This document shows positions 48,691 to 57,422 of a stretch of DNA of 64,000 nucleotides, piece by piece. This DNA is from Solibacteraceae bacterium (GTDB lineage: Bacteria; Acidobacteriota; Terriglobia; Bryobacterales; Bryobacteraceae): the NCBI GenBank assembly GCA_026984795.1, contig JALSRK010000038.1, positions 118,789-182,788 of the forward strand, written 5' to 3'. A model generated the notes under the pieces. That model was given only the letters and a program-made list of their open reading frames with translations. It did not search any database and had not been told where the DNA came from. The translations under genes were made by a program, and so were the position numbers. How positions within the stretch are numbered: the stretch's first letter is position 1; every line of letters begins with the position of its first letter.

Positions 48691-50244
48691 TCACAGGCCG
48701 TCTCGCACCTCGGCAGCCAGCGCTTCTCCAAGCACCCGCCCGGCGCTTCCCGACGGGGGTTCCACGCCTAGCAGTTTCGCTAGTGTGGGCGCCACGTCGT
48801 TGAGCACGCATGGCTCGCGGTAGTTCCCGGCCCGAATGCCGGAACCCATTAGAATCAACGGGATATGCGCGTCGTAGGCGTGCGGGCTGCCGTGGGTCGC
48901 CGTGTTGGCGCCGAAGATCCAGAATGGCTCGGCCACGGCGTACAGATCGGCCCCGCGCACCCGATGGAAGCCGTTCAGGACCCGCCGGCCGATGGCGTCT
49001 CCATCGACGTCGCCGGCGGCCAGGTCGCCGTAGGTGTAGACGCGCAGAATGTGCGGAACGTTGCGCGCCGCCTTCGCCGCTTCGGTCCGAACCTCTTTGA
49101 GATCAAGGCCTTTCCCGGCAATGAGCCGGTGGTTCAGGTAGGGTGAGGGTCCGGACCGGCCGAGAACCCAGTTCCCCTTCCCGTAGAGTTGCGTCAACCG
49201 CCGCTCGACCGCCCGCGCGATCCGGTCCTCCGGCAGCCTCCCGCCCGGCAGCCCCTGGGCCTCCCGCTCCTCCGGCACCGGGGCGACCCCGTGGTCGGAG
49301 GTGAAGACCACGAGGACGTGGCCCAGCCCGATCTCGGCGTCGAGGAAGTTCAGAAACCTCCCCAGGATGCGGTCGGTGGCGATCGAGATGCTCCGGACCT
49401 CGGCCGAGTCGGGGCCCCAGCGGTGCCCTACATAGTCATTGGCCGAGAAACTGACCGCCAGCAGATCCGTTGCGGCATCCCTTCCGAGACCCTCGGCGCG
49501 CACCGCCCGCTCGGCGAACTCCCGGACCAGCTCGTTGGCGTAAGGCGTCCGCCGCAGCAGACCGTAGTACTCAGGCCCCGGCTTCGGCGGCAGTTTCACC
49601 GAGGGCTCCGGGGCGCCGTGAGGCCTCCAGGACTTGCCAGCCCACTGTTCGGCGGCGCCGCTGGAGTTGAACTTCCCCACCCAGGACGGCAGACGCTTCA
49701 TGTACCAAGTGCTCGTGACAAAGTCTCCCGACGCTGCGTCATACCAGTAAGCCGCATCGGCTGAACGCCCGGCCGTGAGGATCGCCGCCCGGTCTTTGAT
49801 CGAAATCCCGATCACCTTCGCCCCGGGGCGGACTTTCAGCTTGTCGCCGATGCCGTCCACGGCCAACCTCCAGGGGGAAGCGCCCGGCCCCTTCGCGCCC
49901 ACCAGCCGGACGTTGGGGTCCCAGACGCTGGTGACCGTCCTCCGGAGTGTCCGGTCGTACCAGGAATTGCCCACAATGCCGTGGACCGCCGGCGTAGCGC
50001 CGGTGAGGATGGTGGCGTGGCCGATGGCGGTCACCGTAGGGAAGTGATCCAGGAAAGCGTTGGTGAAGACCGCTCCATGGCCGAGCAAGCGCTTCAGACC
50101 GCCTTTGTAACTCGAGGCGAAGCGCGAGAGATAGTCGTAGCGGAACTGGTCCACCACGACCACCACGACGAGGCGTGGCGTTTCGACGGCCGGCGCCGGA
50201 CGCCATGCCGCCAGCAACAACAGGGTCCAGATCATGTATCGCAT
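48691..50244 (-). CDS. Exported alkaline-phosphatase-superfamily protein (PafA/NPP-like)
   Basis: 517 aa from ATG 50244. The signal peptide is about 1-19. VVVVVVDQFRYDYLSRF holds the first metal aspartate, and DHFPTVTAIGHATILTGATP the nucleophile threonine region. VSFSANDYVGHRWGPDS and VFTSDHGVAPVPEE hold the remaining zinc ligands (Asp, His, Asp-His). This is the type I phosphodiesterase/PafA arrangement for phosphomonoester or diester hydrolysis in the periplasm. An upstream in-frame TTG adds three residues and is less likely. Confidence 0.92.
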   Translation of the reverse strand: MRYMIWTLLLLAAWRPAPAVETPRLVVVVVVDQFRYDYLSRFASSYKGGLKRLLGHGAVFTNAFLDHFPTVTAIGHATILTGATPAVHGIVGNSWYDRTLRRTVTSVWDPNVRLVGAKGPGASPWRLAVDGIGDKLKVRPGAKVIGISIKDRAAILTAGRSADAAYWYDAASGDFVTSTWYMKRLPSWVGKFNSSGAAEQWAGKSWRPHGAPEPSVKLPPKPGPEYYGLLRRTPYANELVREFAERAVRAEGLGRDAATDLLAVSFSANDYVGHRWGPDSAEVRSISIATDRILGRFLNFLDAEIGLGHVLVVFTSDHGVAPVPEEREAQGLPGGRLPEDRIARAVERRLTQLYGKGNWVLGRSGPSPYLNHRLIAGKGLDLKEVRTEAAKAARNVPHILRVYTYGDLAAGDVDGDAIGRRVLNGFHRVRGADLYAVAEPFWIFGANTATHGSPHAYDAHIPLILMGSGIRAGNYREPCVLNDVAPTLAKLLGVEPPSGSAGRVLGEALAAEVRDGL

Positions 50245-50603
50245 CGGCGACAACCCCGCCAGAGGCTCATCCCGGCCCGTCGGCTCCCATCCCGGCCAGC
50301 CGCCGGAGGCTCACGCCGCTCCGCCCAGCGAAGAGCCGAAGCCGGCGCTCTGCTCCTCGGATCCGGCGGCCCAGCCGCCCGCCCTGCGCGCGACGGCCGA
50401 GGCTGCGGTGGGACCCTCGAAGCCGCGGGGAGCGCCCGAGCGCGCCTCGGCGCTGGAAACGGGACCCGCCGTAAAGGCGGGGCGCACGAAAGCCAAAAAG
50501 CTGCACAGCGCCATCGGATCACCTCTGGCATATTTAGAACACTCCGGATGCGCAAGCCGCTCTGCCTGGCCCGTGCGGGCGGCGCCGGACGCCGACCTTC
50601 GCA
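50245..50603. other. Gap with at most one small gene
   Basis: About 360 bases between the phosphatase and the cytochrome gene, both on the minus strand. The only frame with a ribosome site is the 67-codon frame at 50311-50514. A TAAATAT box lies on the minus strand around 50532. Confidence 0.4.
50311..50514 (-). CDS. Possible small protein, unknown
   Basis: 67 aa beginning MALCSFLAFVRPAFTAG. AGAGGTGATCCG directly before ATG is a good ribosome site, and a -10-like TAAATAT lies about 15 nt further up. Composition after residue 17 is Gly/Ala/Ser-rich with no motif. It may be a real small secreted or leader-like protein, or a chance frame. Confidence 0.3.
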   Translation of the reverse strand: MALCSFLAFVRPAFTAGPVSSAEARSGAPRGFEGPTAASAVARRAGGWAAGSEEQSAGFGSSLGGAA

Positions 50604-51674
50604 TTATCGCACAGGCGTCCCCGCGCGCCTGCGCCGCAAGGACTTGAGAGAGTTCAAGTATTGCAAGAGATCGGCGGTTTCCAGCGGCTGCAGCCGAGGC
50701 CAGGAGATTCCCGCTTCACGTACGCGTTCATACATTGCCGGGGCGTGCTCGCATAGCTGGGTGATCAACCACATGGTGGTCCGCCTCCTGCCGTCTCCGG
50801 CCAACCGCGGTCCTTCATGCGCGAGTCCCCCGTGGCAGCTTCCGCAACGCTTCCTCTGGAAGAGTTTCCGGCCCACCGCCGGATCCCCGCGCTGGTCGAA
50901 ATAGTGGATCGTCCACAGGTACCCCAGCAGTTGACGGGCTTCGGTCTCCGAGAGAACCGGGCCCTGCGCCCCGTAGGAGGCGTGGTTCCACAGTGCGGCG
51001 ACGAACTGGGCTGGCGTGCGGGCCGGAAAACGGTTGGCCGGGGGATATCGATGGCAACCGGTGCAGCCCTTCTCCTCGAAGACGCGCCGGCCGCGCTCGG
51101 CGGAGAGCGGGTGGTAATCCATTCGCACGCCGCGGCCTGTCTGCAAGACCAGCCATCCGATGAGCTTCCAGGCGTCGCCTTCTTTCAGCTTCGGCAGCCG
51201 CGGCCGGGAAGCCGAAGCCCGCGCGGAGTGGTTCCACGCAATTTGGACCAGCCCGCCGAAGCTCGCGGGCGGCGGGGCCGGCGGGCCCGCCGGGGGCGAA
51301 TGACAGCGGCTGCATCGTTTCGACTCCAGGACGTCGCGCGAGCGGTTCACACGTCCGACCTGAGCAGCGATCGCGTCGGCATAGAAGTAGGAGAACAGGT
51401 CAGCGGCATCCTGCTCGTTGACACGAAGGTGGATCCCTTTGGTCCACAGCAAGGGGGCGTGGCCCCACATGGCGGCGGCCAGTCCGGCCCGGCTCGTAAC
51501 GAAGCGTTTGTGGGACCGCGTGAAGCCGCCGGCGGCCCAAGCAACGCCGTGACAACGCGCACAGCCGCCGGAGCGGAAGACCTCCCGGCCACGGCGGGAG
51601 TCGCCAGGCACCTGTGCCGGCGCTGACGCGAAGCTGCAGGCAAGCATGACGACGGCTGCCCCGTTGCCCCTCAC
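50604..51674 (-). CDS. Exported tetraheme c-type cytochrome
   Basis: 356 aa from GTG 51674, with a signal peptide (GAAVVMLACSFASAPAQ). Four CxxCH heme sites occur in order: CARCH (38-42), CSRCH, CTGCH and CGSCH. Each sits in a similar local unit (GREVFRSGGCARCH, RDVLESKRCSRCH, RRVFEEKGCTGCH, RKLFQRKRCGSCH), so the protein looks built from four cytochrome c-like repeats of about 80-90 residues. It probably carries electrons in the periplasm. A longer frame from TTG at 51752 lacks a ribosome site. Confidence 0.88.
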   Translation of the reverse strand: MRGNGAAVVMLACSFASAPAQVPGDSRRGREVFRSGGCARCHGVAWAAGGFTRSHKRFVTSRAGLAAAMWGHAPLLWTKGIHLRVNEQDAADLFSYFYADAIAAQVGRVNRSRDVLESKRCSRCHSPPAGPPAPPPASFGGLVQIAWNHSARASASRPRLPKLKEGDAWKLIGWLVLQTGRGVRMDYHPLSAERGRRVFEEKGCTGCHRYPPANRFPARTPAQFVAALWNHASYGAQGPVLSETEARQLLGYLWTIHYFDQRGDPAVGRKLFQRKRCGSCHGGLAHEGPRLAGDGRRRTTMWLITQLCEHAPAMYERVREAGISWPRLQPLETADLLQYLNSLKSLRRRRAGTPVR

Positions 51675-51780
51675 TTCCCCAACAGTAACGCCCGCCTCCC
51701 CGGCCGCGCAACGCGACAACCGGGGGACGGGCGCTACTTCCAGATGCTCCAACCGAACGCTTCGGCTGGAAGTGTGCCGC

Positions 51781-52218
51781 CTAACGGCGGGCCGGCTCAG
51801 CCGGTGGTTCGATCGTCAGAGCGAGCTGCTGAAGCGGCAGAGAGCTGTTCTCAGCCATCTCTTTTTCCTCATCCGACACTGGAAGCCGTCGAACGATTCC
51901 CGAGGCCCCGTTGGTGACCCGCGCCAGAAAATAGGTGTTCCCGTAACGGTGGAACAGCAATTCGCTCCGGCCGTCAGTAGCGACTCCCTCCGGCCGGGTG
52001 GCCGCGATCGCGTGAGCCGAGCCCCGGCTGTTCCTTACGATCAGAATCGATTGGTTGTGAGTATGTCCGTCAATGACATACCTTCCCGCCGCCATCGCTA
52101 CGCCGCTGACGTAGTAGTCGAACGGGATCTCGACGGACAATCTCTGCGGCCAGAAGCCGAACGCCGCCAGGGAGCCCACTAAGGCGAACAGGCTCACGGC
52201 GATTGTCTTGTGTTTCAT
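51781..52218 (-). CDS. Small exported protein, unknown function
   Basis: 145 aa. The signal peptide is MKHKTIAVSLFALVGSLAAFG. The mature part reads as a beta-rich fold: VEIPFDYYVSGVAMAAGRYVID, SILIVRNSRGSAHAIAA, SELLFHRYGNTYFLARV. Proteins with the FDFYVG-type strand followed by GxYxV are common in Acidobacteriota and unassigned. GGAAGGAGC lies about 12 nt upstream. Confidence 0.78.
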   Translation of the reverse strand: MKHKTIAVSLFALVGSLAAFGFWPQRLSVEIPFDYYVSGVAMAAGRYVIDGHTHNQSILIVRNSRGSAHAIAATRPEGVATDGRSELLFHRYGNTYFLARVTNGASGIVRRLPVSDEEKEMAENSSLPLQQLALTIEPPAEPARR

Positions 52219-52543
52219 GCTTTCGAATGCTCCTTCCGGAGTTCGCCGGCGCCCTGGTCTTGCTGGCCGCCCCGGCAGCCGTTCTGCGCCCGCCGGTCGG
52301 CGTCTCCGTTAGTGAATACGGACGCGGGCGGCAAAAGGTCACGAAAAACACGGCTGATTTCCGGATCCGCCTCACCCGGTCCGGCGGCAATGGCCCCTAC
52401 CGGCCCGGAGAGCTCGGCAGCGTTTTTGCGTTCACAGCGACGCTCGTCTTATATCTCGCGGCGTCTCAACGAGTTGCCGGCGCCGCCGGACTCCCGCGGC
52501 GATCCCCGGCGTATCCTGGCACTCGCTGGAGGACGATTCGGCG
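52219..52543. other. Divergent intergenic region, no gene seen
   Basis: About 325 bases between the small exported protein (minus) and the patatin gene (plus). I see no frame with a ribosome site and no strong inverted repeat. Promoters for both flanking genes must lie here; none matches consensus well. Confidence 0.5.
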
Positions 52544-53665
52544 ATGGCGAAGTTCGATCTGGTTTTCGAAGGCGGGGGAGCCAAGGGCATGGCCTTTGCC
52601 GGGGCCCTGGAGGTGCTGGCGTCCCGCGGCCACCGCGCCCGGCGGCTGGTGGGAACGTCAGCCGGGGCGATCGTCGCCACCCTTTGCGCGGCCGGTTATA
52701 CCCCCGAGGAGATGCTGGCGGCCATGGCCGAGGAGCGCGCCGGGCGCCCCCGGTTCCTCGACTTCTTCGATACGCCCGGGCCCGGGGACTTCTCCGTCGA
52801 GGTGCGCACCCGGAGCCTGCTCGGCAAAGCGCTGCGGAGCATCGACCTGCCGTGGATACCGGCGGCTCTCGAGGAGGACTTCGACCGGCTCCTGCTCACC
52901 GCTTTACTCCGCCAGGCCCCCTTCGCCCGTTTCTTCTCGCTCGTCGAGTGCGGGGGGCTTTTTCGAGGCGAGGCCCTCGCCGCCTGGGTCGCCGAAAAGC
53001 TTGAATGCAAAGGCATCCCGGGATGGATTTCTTTCGAAGACTTCCACCGGACCACCGGGACCGGGCTGACCATGGTGGCCGCCGATCCGGCCGATCGCGA
53101 GATGCTGATTCTCAACCATCGCACCGCGCCCGCGCTTCCGGTGGCCTACGCCGTCCGGATGTCGGCCGGCATCCCGTTCGTCTGGCAGCCGGTCCGCTGG
53201 CGCGACGAGTGGGGCTCGTATCGCGGGCGTTCGAAGGCGGGCCACGGGATTCTCGACGGCGGCCTCTTGTCAAACTTCCCGCTCCGGTTGCTCGTCGAGG
53301 ACACCCCGTTCCTGCGGTCGGTGATGGGCGGGGGACCGCCGGAGCCGGAACGCTGCCTGGGCCTGCTGTTGGACGAGGAACTGCCCGTTCCGGGCGTTCC
53401 GCCTCCGCCCGAGGACGATCCGCTTTGGGAGGAGATTCCCCTCTTCCGGCACGCCCTGGATCTGCTGGCGATGTGGACGGCCGCCTGGGACAGGCCCGCC
53501 CTCCGGCGTTTCGAGCCCTTGATTTGCCGCTTGCCGGCAAAGGGCTACGGCACGCTGGAGTTCGCCATGGACAAGGTGCGGCGGGAACGGCTGCTGGCGG
53601 CCTCCCGGGCGGCGATGACGGCGCATCTCGACCGCCGAACGGGGAATCTGGGGCGCGCCGCCTGA
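52544..53665 (+). CDS. Patatin-like phospholipase
   Basis: 373 aa. The oxyanion motif EGGGAKG is at 9-15, the nucleophile elbow G-T-S39-A-G at 37-41, and the catalytic aspartate in ILDGGLLSNFPL. It has no signal peptide, so it acts in the cytosol or is delivered by another route. It has lipid acyl hydrolase activity by family. The stretch VECGGLFRGEALAAWVAEKL is the usual region between the two catalytic halves. Confidence 0.93.
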   Translation: MAKFDLVFEGGGAKGMAFAGALEVLASRGHRARRLVGTSAGAIVATLCAAGYTPEEMLAAMAEERAGRPRFLDFFDTPGPGDFSVEVRTRSLLGKALRSIDLPWIPAALEEDFDRLLLTALLRQAPFARFFSLVECGGLFRGEALAAWVAEKLECKGIPGWISFEDFHRTTGTGLTMVAADPADREMLILNHRTAPALPVAYAVRMSAGIPFVWQPVRWRDEWGSYRGRSKAGHGILDGGLLSNFPLRLLVEDTPFLRSVMGGGPPEPERCLGLLLDEELPVPGVPPPPEDDPLWEEIPLFRHALDLLAMWTAAWDRPALRRFEPLICRLPAKGYGTLEFAMDKVRRERLLAASRAAMTAHLDRRTGNLGRAA

Positions 53666-53731
53666 GAGCTGCTTGCGGGCCGGCTCGGCGTTGCGGTTAT
53701 CCTAAGGCGAGAGGGGCTTCCGGCCGCCCAG

Positions 53732-54928
53732 ATGCACGTCGAAGCAGCAGAAAAAGAATGGTCCGCGGCGGAGATCCGTGACTTGATCCGCACCCGCCTT
53801 CGCCCGCACTATGCCGCGCTGGCGCAGTGCAGTTCCACCCGGGAGCTCCAGTCGCTGCCCCTCTATCGAGAGCTGGCGCCGGTGATCGGGCGCGTCCTGG
53901 ACACGCCGGAGATCGGCCATTTCGGCCCCGCCGATCCACCCGCCAGGCGGCGTTACCGGTTCTTGGCCTGGAACGTCGAACGGGGGATACAGCTCGACGG
54001 GCAGCTCCAGGCCTTCCGCAGCCACGAATACTTGAAGAGCTGCGACGTGCTCCTGATCACCGAGACCGACGTCGGCATGGCGCGGTCGGCGAACCGCGAC
54101 GTGGCCCGCACGCTGGCCCGGGAGCTCGGCTACCACTACGCCTTCGCCCCTTGCTATATCAACCTCGTCAAAGGCGCCGGCATGGAGCGGCGGGTGGACG
54201 GCGAGAATGAACTAGGGCTTCACGGCAACGCGCTGCTCAGCCGGTATCCGATCCGGCGGGTGCGCTCCATTCCCCTCGCCAACGGCATCGACAAGATGCG
54301 GGGGCGGGAGAAGCGCATCGGCCGCCAGGCGGCGGTCTGGGCCGAGATCCACTTCCCGAACCTCGTCGTACACGCGGTCAGCGTCCACCTGGACGCCAAC
54401 TCCACCCAGCGCCACCGGCGCGATCAGATGCAAACCATCCTTGACGCCCTCCCTCCACGAGGCCCCGTGGTCATCGGCGGGGACTGGAATACCACGACCT
54501 ACAACTCTTCCACCGCCTTCCGCGCCATCATGGGCTACTGCCTCCGCGTCCTGATGGGCGTGGACAACGTGATCCGCAACCACTACCTGCACCCGTACAA
54601 CCGCTTCGAGCGGGAACTGTTCCGCTTGTTGGAGGAGCGGGGTTTCGACTGGCACCGCGCGAACCGGCTCGGTGAGCCGACGATCTGCTACGAGTTCGAG
54701 AACCCCCGCATGTTCCACGGGCTCGCCGAGTGGGTGCCGCTCTGGTGCTTCCCCTTCATTCGCTGGGCGCTGCGCAACCACGACGGCAAGTGCCCCCTGA
54801 AGCTCGACTGGTTCGCCGCCCGGGAGGTGCAGGTCGACAACCCGGTGGTGATCCACGGACTGCGCGATGCCGGCGGCGCCCCCTTGTCGGATCACGACGC
54901 CGTGGGTCTCGACATCTCCGCCGCCTGA
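53732..54928 (+). CDS. Endonuclease/exonuclease/phosphatase-fold protein
   Basis: 398 aa, EEP superfamily. The motifs are in order: FLAWNVERG, LLITETDVGMARS (metal glutamate), GNALLSRYPI, VVHAVSVHLDANS, VVIGGDWNTTTYNS and GAPLSDHDAVGLDIS with the catalytic histidine. About 70 residues precede the domain, and there is an insert of about 100 residues before the last motif (NRFERELFRLLEERGF, FHGLAEWVPLWCFPF). The substrate may be a phosphodiester, inositol phosphate or sphingomyelin-like lipid. No signal peptide. It follows the patatin gene by 66 nt, perhaps a lipid-related pair. Confidence 0.88.
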   Translation: MHVEAAEKEWSAAEIRDLIRTRLRPHYAALAQCSSTRELQSLPLYRELAPVIGRVLDTPEIGHFGPADPPARRRYRFLAWNVERGIQLDGQLQAFRSHEYLKSCDVLLITETDVGMARSANRDVARTLARELGYHYAFAPCYINLVKGAGMERRVDGENELGLHGNALLSRYPIRRVRSIPLANGIDKMRGREKRIGRQAAVWAEIHFPNLVVHAVSVHLDANSTQRHRRDQMQTILDALPPRGPVVIGGDWNTTTYNSSTAFRAIMGYCLRVLMGVDNVIRNHYLHPYNRFERELFRLLEERGFDWHRANRLGEPTICYEFENPRMFHGLAEWVPLWCFPFIRWALRNHDGKCPLKLDWFAAREVQVDNPVVIHGLRDAGGAPLSDHDAVGLDISAA

Positions 54929-54994
54929 GGCGGACCTGCCCGCCCGGGCCCCTGTGCCCCCCGGCGCCGAACGGCGGCTCCAGCAAGGCTGAAG

Positions 54995-55000
54995 TATGAT
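54995..55000 (+). promoter_or_regulatory. -10 box 9 nt before the aminotransferase ATG
   Basis: TATGAT, 9 nt, then ATG at 55010 without a Shine-Dalgarno: another near-leaderless start. Confidence 0.45.
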
Positions 55001-55009
55001 GAAAACGTT

Positions 55010-56293
55010 ATGGAAACGACCACCAGCACGCCCGCCGAAAATCCCGCCGCTGAAACGGTCATCGAGTTGGAAAAGCAGTATCTGATCCAGAACTACGCCC
55101 GTTACCCGGTCGTCCTGCACCGCGGGAAGGGCTGCGTGCTCTACGATACTAACGGCAAGAAATACCTCGATTTGGTCTCCGGGCTCGGGGTGAACGCATT
55201 GGGCCACGCCCACCCCCGCATCCTCAAGGTTCTCAAGCAGCAGGCCGGGCTGCTGATCCATTGCTCGAACCTCTACTACCACGAGTACCAGGGGCCGCTG
55301 GCCAAACGGCTGGCTGAGATTACCGGGCTCGAGCGGACGTTTTTCTGCAACTCGGGAACCGAGGCGATCGAAGCGGGCCTGAAGATGATCCGCGCCTACG
55401 GCCGGTCGCGGCGGGCCGAGAAGCATGAGATCGTCTCCCTCGAAGGCTCGTTTCACGGCCGGACGCTGGGTTCCGTCTCGGTGACCGGGCAAACGAAGTA
55501 CCGGGAACGCTTCGAACCCCTGCTGGCGGGCGTGAAGTTCGTGCCCCGGAACGACATCGGGGCGCTCGAAGCCGCCGTCAACGACAACACGGCGGGTATC
55601 ATTCTGGAGATCATCCAGGGCGAAGGCGGCGTGTATCTGACCGATGAGGCGTTTGTCCGCCGGGCGAGGGAGCTGGCCAACCGCCACGATGCGCTGCTGC
55701 TGTTCGATGAGATCCAGTGCGGCGTGGGCCGCACCGGAAAGTTCTGTTCGTACCAGCTCTTGGATCCCATCGTGCTGCCCGACATCGTCGCCCTGGCGAA
55801 GCCTCTGGCCTGCGGGCTGCCCCTGGGCGCGGTGGTGGCGAACGGAAAGGCGGCGGCGATGCTGGGCAAGAGCATGCACGGCTCCACCTTCGGCGGCGGC
55901 GCCCTCGCTTGCCGGGTGGCGCTCGAGTTCCTGGACATCCTCGAGGAGCTGCTGCCCCGGATCTATCAGCTCTCCGGCTACTTCAAGGTGGAGCTTCAGG
56001 AGCTCGCCCGGCACTACCTTTTCATCAAGGAGGTCCGCTGCTACGGTCTGATGATCGCCGTGGAGATGGAGATTCCCGCGGCGATGCTGGTGGCCGAGGC
56101 TCTCGAAAACGGCCTGCTGATCAACGCGGTCCAGGAAAAGACGATCCGCCTGCTGCCGCCCTATGTGATGACCGACCAAGAGGTCGACCGGGCGATCCGC
56201 CTGCTGGAGAAGGTCTTCCGCAAAGGCCGCGAGTATTTCGTCGAAAGCGGCCTGGCGGACAGGCTCTTGCAGGAGAAAGGAGGGCCGGCCTGA
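55010..56293 (+). CDS. Class III (acetylornithine/ornithine-type) aminotransferase
   Basis: 427 aa, fold type I PLP enzyme. Signatures: YDTNGKKYLDLVSGLGVNALGHAHP, FCNSGTEAIEAGLKM (phosphate-binding), LEGSFHGRTLGSVSVTG, EIIQGEGGVYL, LLFDEIQCGVGRTGKF (PLP aspartate) and the Schiff-base lysine in VALAKPLACGLPLGAV. The sequence around the lysine differs from the common LAKGLGGG. ArgD-like activity is likely, but no other arginine gene is near, so gabT- or lysine-related activity is possible. The stop codon abuts that of manC. Confidence 0.88.
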   Translation: METTTSTPAENPAAETVIELEKQYLIQNYARYPVVLHRGKGCVLYDTNGKKYLDLVSGLGVNALGHAHPRILKVLKQQAGLLIHCSNLYYHEYQGPLAKRLAEITGLERTFFCNSGTEAIEAGLKMIRAYGRSRRAEKHEIVSLEGSFHGRTLGSVSVTGQTKYRERFEPLLAGVKFVPRNDIGALEAAVNDNTAGIILEIIQGEGGVYLTDEAFVRRARELANRHDALLLFDEIQCGVGRTGKFCSYQLLDPIVLPDIVALAKPLACGLPLGAVVANGKAAAMLGKSMHGSTFGGGALACRVALEFLDILEELLPRIYQLSGYFKVELQELARHYLFIKEVRCYGLMIAVEMEIPAAMLVAEALENGLLINAVQEKTIRLLPPYVMTDQEVDRAIRLLEKVFRKGREYFVESGLADRLLQEKGGPA

Positions 56294-57373
56294 TCAAAGC
56301 AGGTCGCCGCGCTTCTGCTTCTCGAGCAGCTTGACAACCCGGCCGACCTTCTGAGCTTCCGAACGCGAGGCCACCAACAGGGCGTCTCCGGTATCGACGA
56401 CCACGAGATTCCGCACGCCGACCAGGGCGACGAGTTTCTTTCCGGCCTCCACGTAGTTGCCTTCGCTTTCGAGCGCCAGCAGTTGCCCCCGGGCCACGTT
56501 GTCGCCCGGACGCCGCGCCAGCAGCTCGTAGACGGCGTTCCAGCTCCCGAGGTCGTTCCAGCCGATGTCGCCGGCCACGACGCCCGCCACATTGTCGGCC
56601 TTCTCGAGCACCGCGTAATCGATGGAGATGTTCTCGGCCTTTGGAAAACTCTCCCGCAGGGCGGCGGCGAAGCGGCGGCTCGAGAAGGGCGGCAGGGAAT
56701 CGAGCAGGGCGGCCGTCCGGGGCAGGTGGAGGCGGAGCGCATCGAGGATCACGCTGGCGCGCCAGAAGAACATTCCCGCGTTCCAATAGAAGCGTCCGGC
56801 GGCGAGGAACTCCTTCGCCGTCTCCAAATCCGGCTTCTCCCGGAAACGAAGCACCGGTACGGCGCCCAGCCTCCCCGGCCGGGTTCCCTCGGGGAACTCG
56901 ATATAGCCGTAACCGGTTTCCGGCCACCGTGGCTCGATGCCCATCACCATCAGGCGGCCTTGCTCGGCCCCTTGGAACGCGGCTTTGACGAGGCGGCGGT
57001 AGCGGCCGGGGCGGGCGATGTGGTGGTCCGAAGGGAAGACGCCCAGCACCGCATCGGGATCCTGTTCGTAGACGATGCGCGCCGCCAGGCCGATGGCCGG
57101 AGCGGTGTTCCGCGGCTCCGGCTCGGCGAGGATCTGCCGCGGCGGTATCTCCGGCAACTGGCGCCGCATGGCCCGCTGGAGGTCCCGGTTGGTGAGGATC
57201 CAGAGCCGCTCCGGGGGGATGAGCGGTCGCAGGCGCTCCACGGTTTCCTGGACGAGCGTCCGGTCCCCGAAAAACGGCAGGAGCTGCTTGGGCGTCCGGC
57301 GGCGGCTCCGAGGCCAGAAGCGCGTGCCGCGCCCTCCGGCGAGAATCAAACCGTAGTGGTGTTGGCCTGCCAT
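56294..57373 (-). CDS. manC: Mannose-1-phosphate guanylyltransferase
   Basis: 359 aa from ATG 57373, which has GGGAGG 10 nt upstream; the ATG at 57382 is too close to it. The nucleotidyltransferase signature LILAGGRGTRFWPRSR is followed by PKQLLPFFGDRTLVQ. DAVLGVFPSDHHIARP, PETGYGYIEFP, EKPDLETAKEFLAAG, WNAGMFFW and GWNDLGSWNAVYELL are all family marks. It makes GDP-mannose from mannose-1-phosphate and GTP. Single domain, without the isomerase fusion found in AlgA/WbaZ types. It shares no space with argD at its 3' end. Confidence 0.95.
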   Translation of the reverse strand: MAGQHHYGLILAGGRGTRFWPRSRRRTPKQLLPFFGDRTLVQETVERLRPLIPPERLWILTNRDLQRAMRRQLPEIPPRQILAEPEPRNTAPAIGLAARIVYEQDPDAVLGVFPSDHHIARPGRYRRLVKAAFQGAEQGRLMVMGIEPRWPETGYGYIEFPEGTRPGRLGAVPVLRFREKPDLETAKEFLAAGRFYWNAGMFFWRASVILDALRLHLPRTAALLDSLPPFSSRRFAAALRESFPKAENISIDYAVLEKADNVAGVVAGDIGWNDLGSWNAVYELLARRPGDNVARGQLLALESEGNYVEAGKKLVALVGVRNLVVVDTGDALLVASRSEAQKVGRVVKLLEKQKRGDLL

Positions 57374-57422
57374 CGCTGCCATTCCTCCCGGGAACCGGTT
57401 CGGCGGGGCTTCCGGCGCCGGA

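Noticed and set aside
55001..55012. GAAAACGTTATG resembling the LacI operator
   Set aside because: Only 9 of 12 positions match, and the symmetric half is lost in the start codon of an unrelated aminotransferase gene.
54212..56179. 655-codon minus-strand frame across the EEP and aminotransferase genes
   Set aside because: Antisense to two genes with complete catalytic motifs. No start signal.
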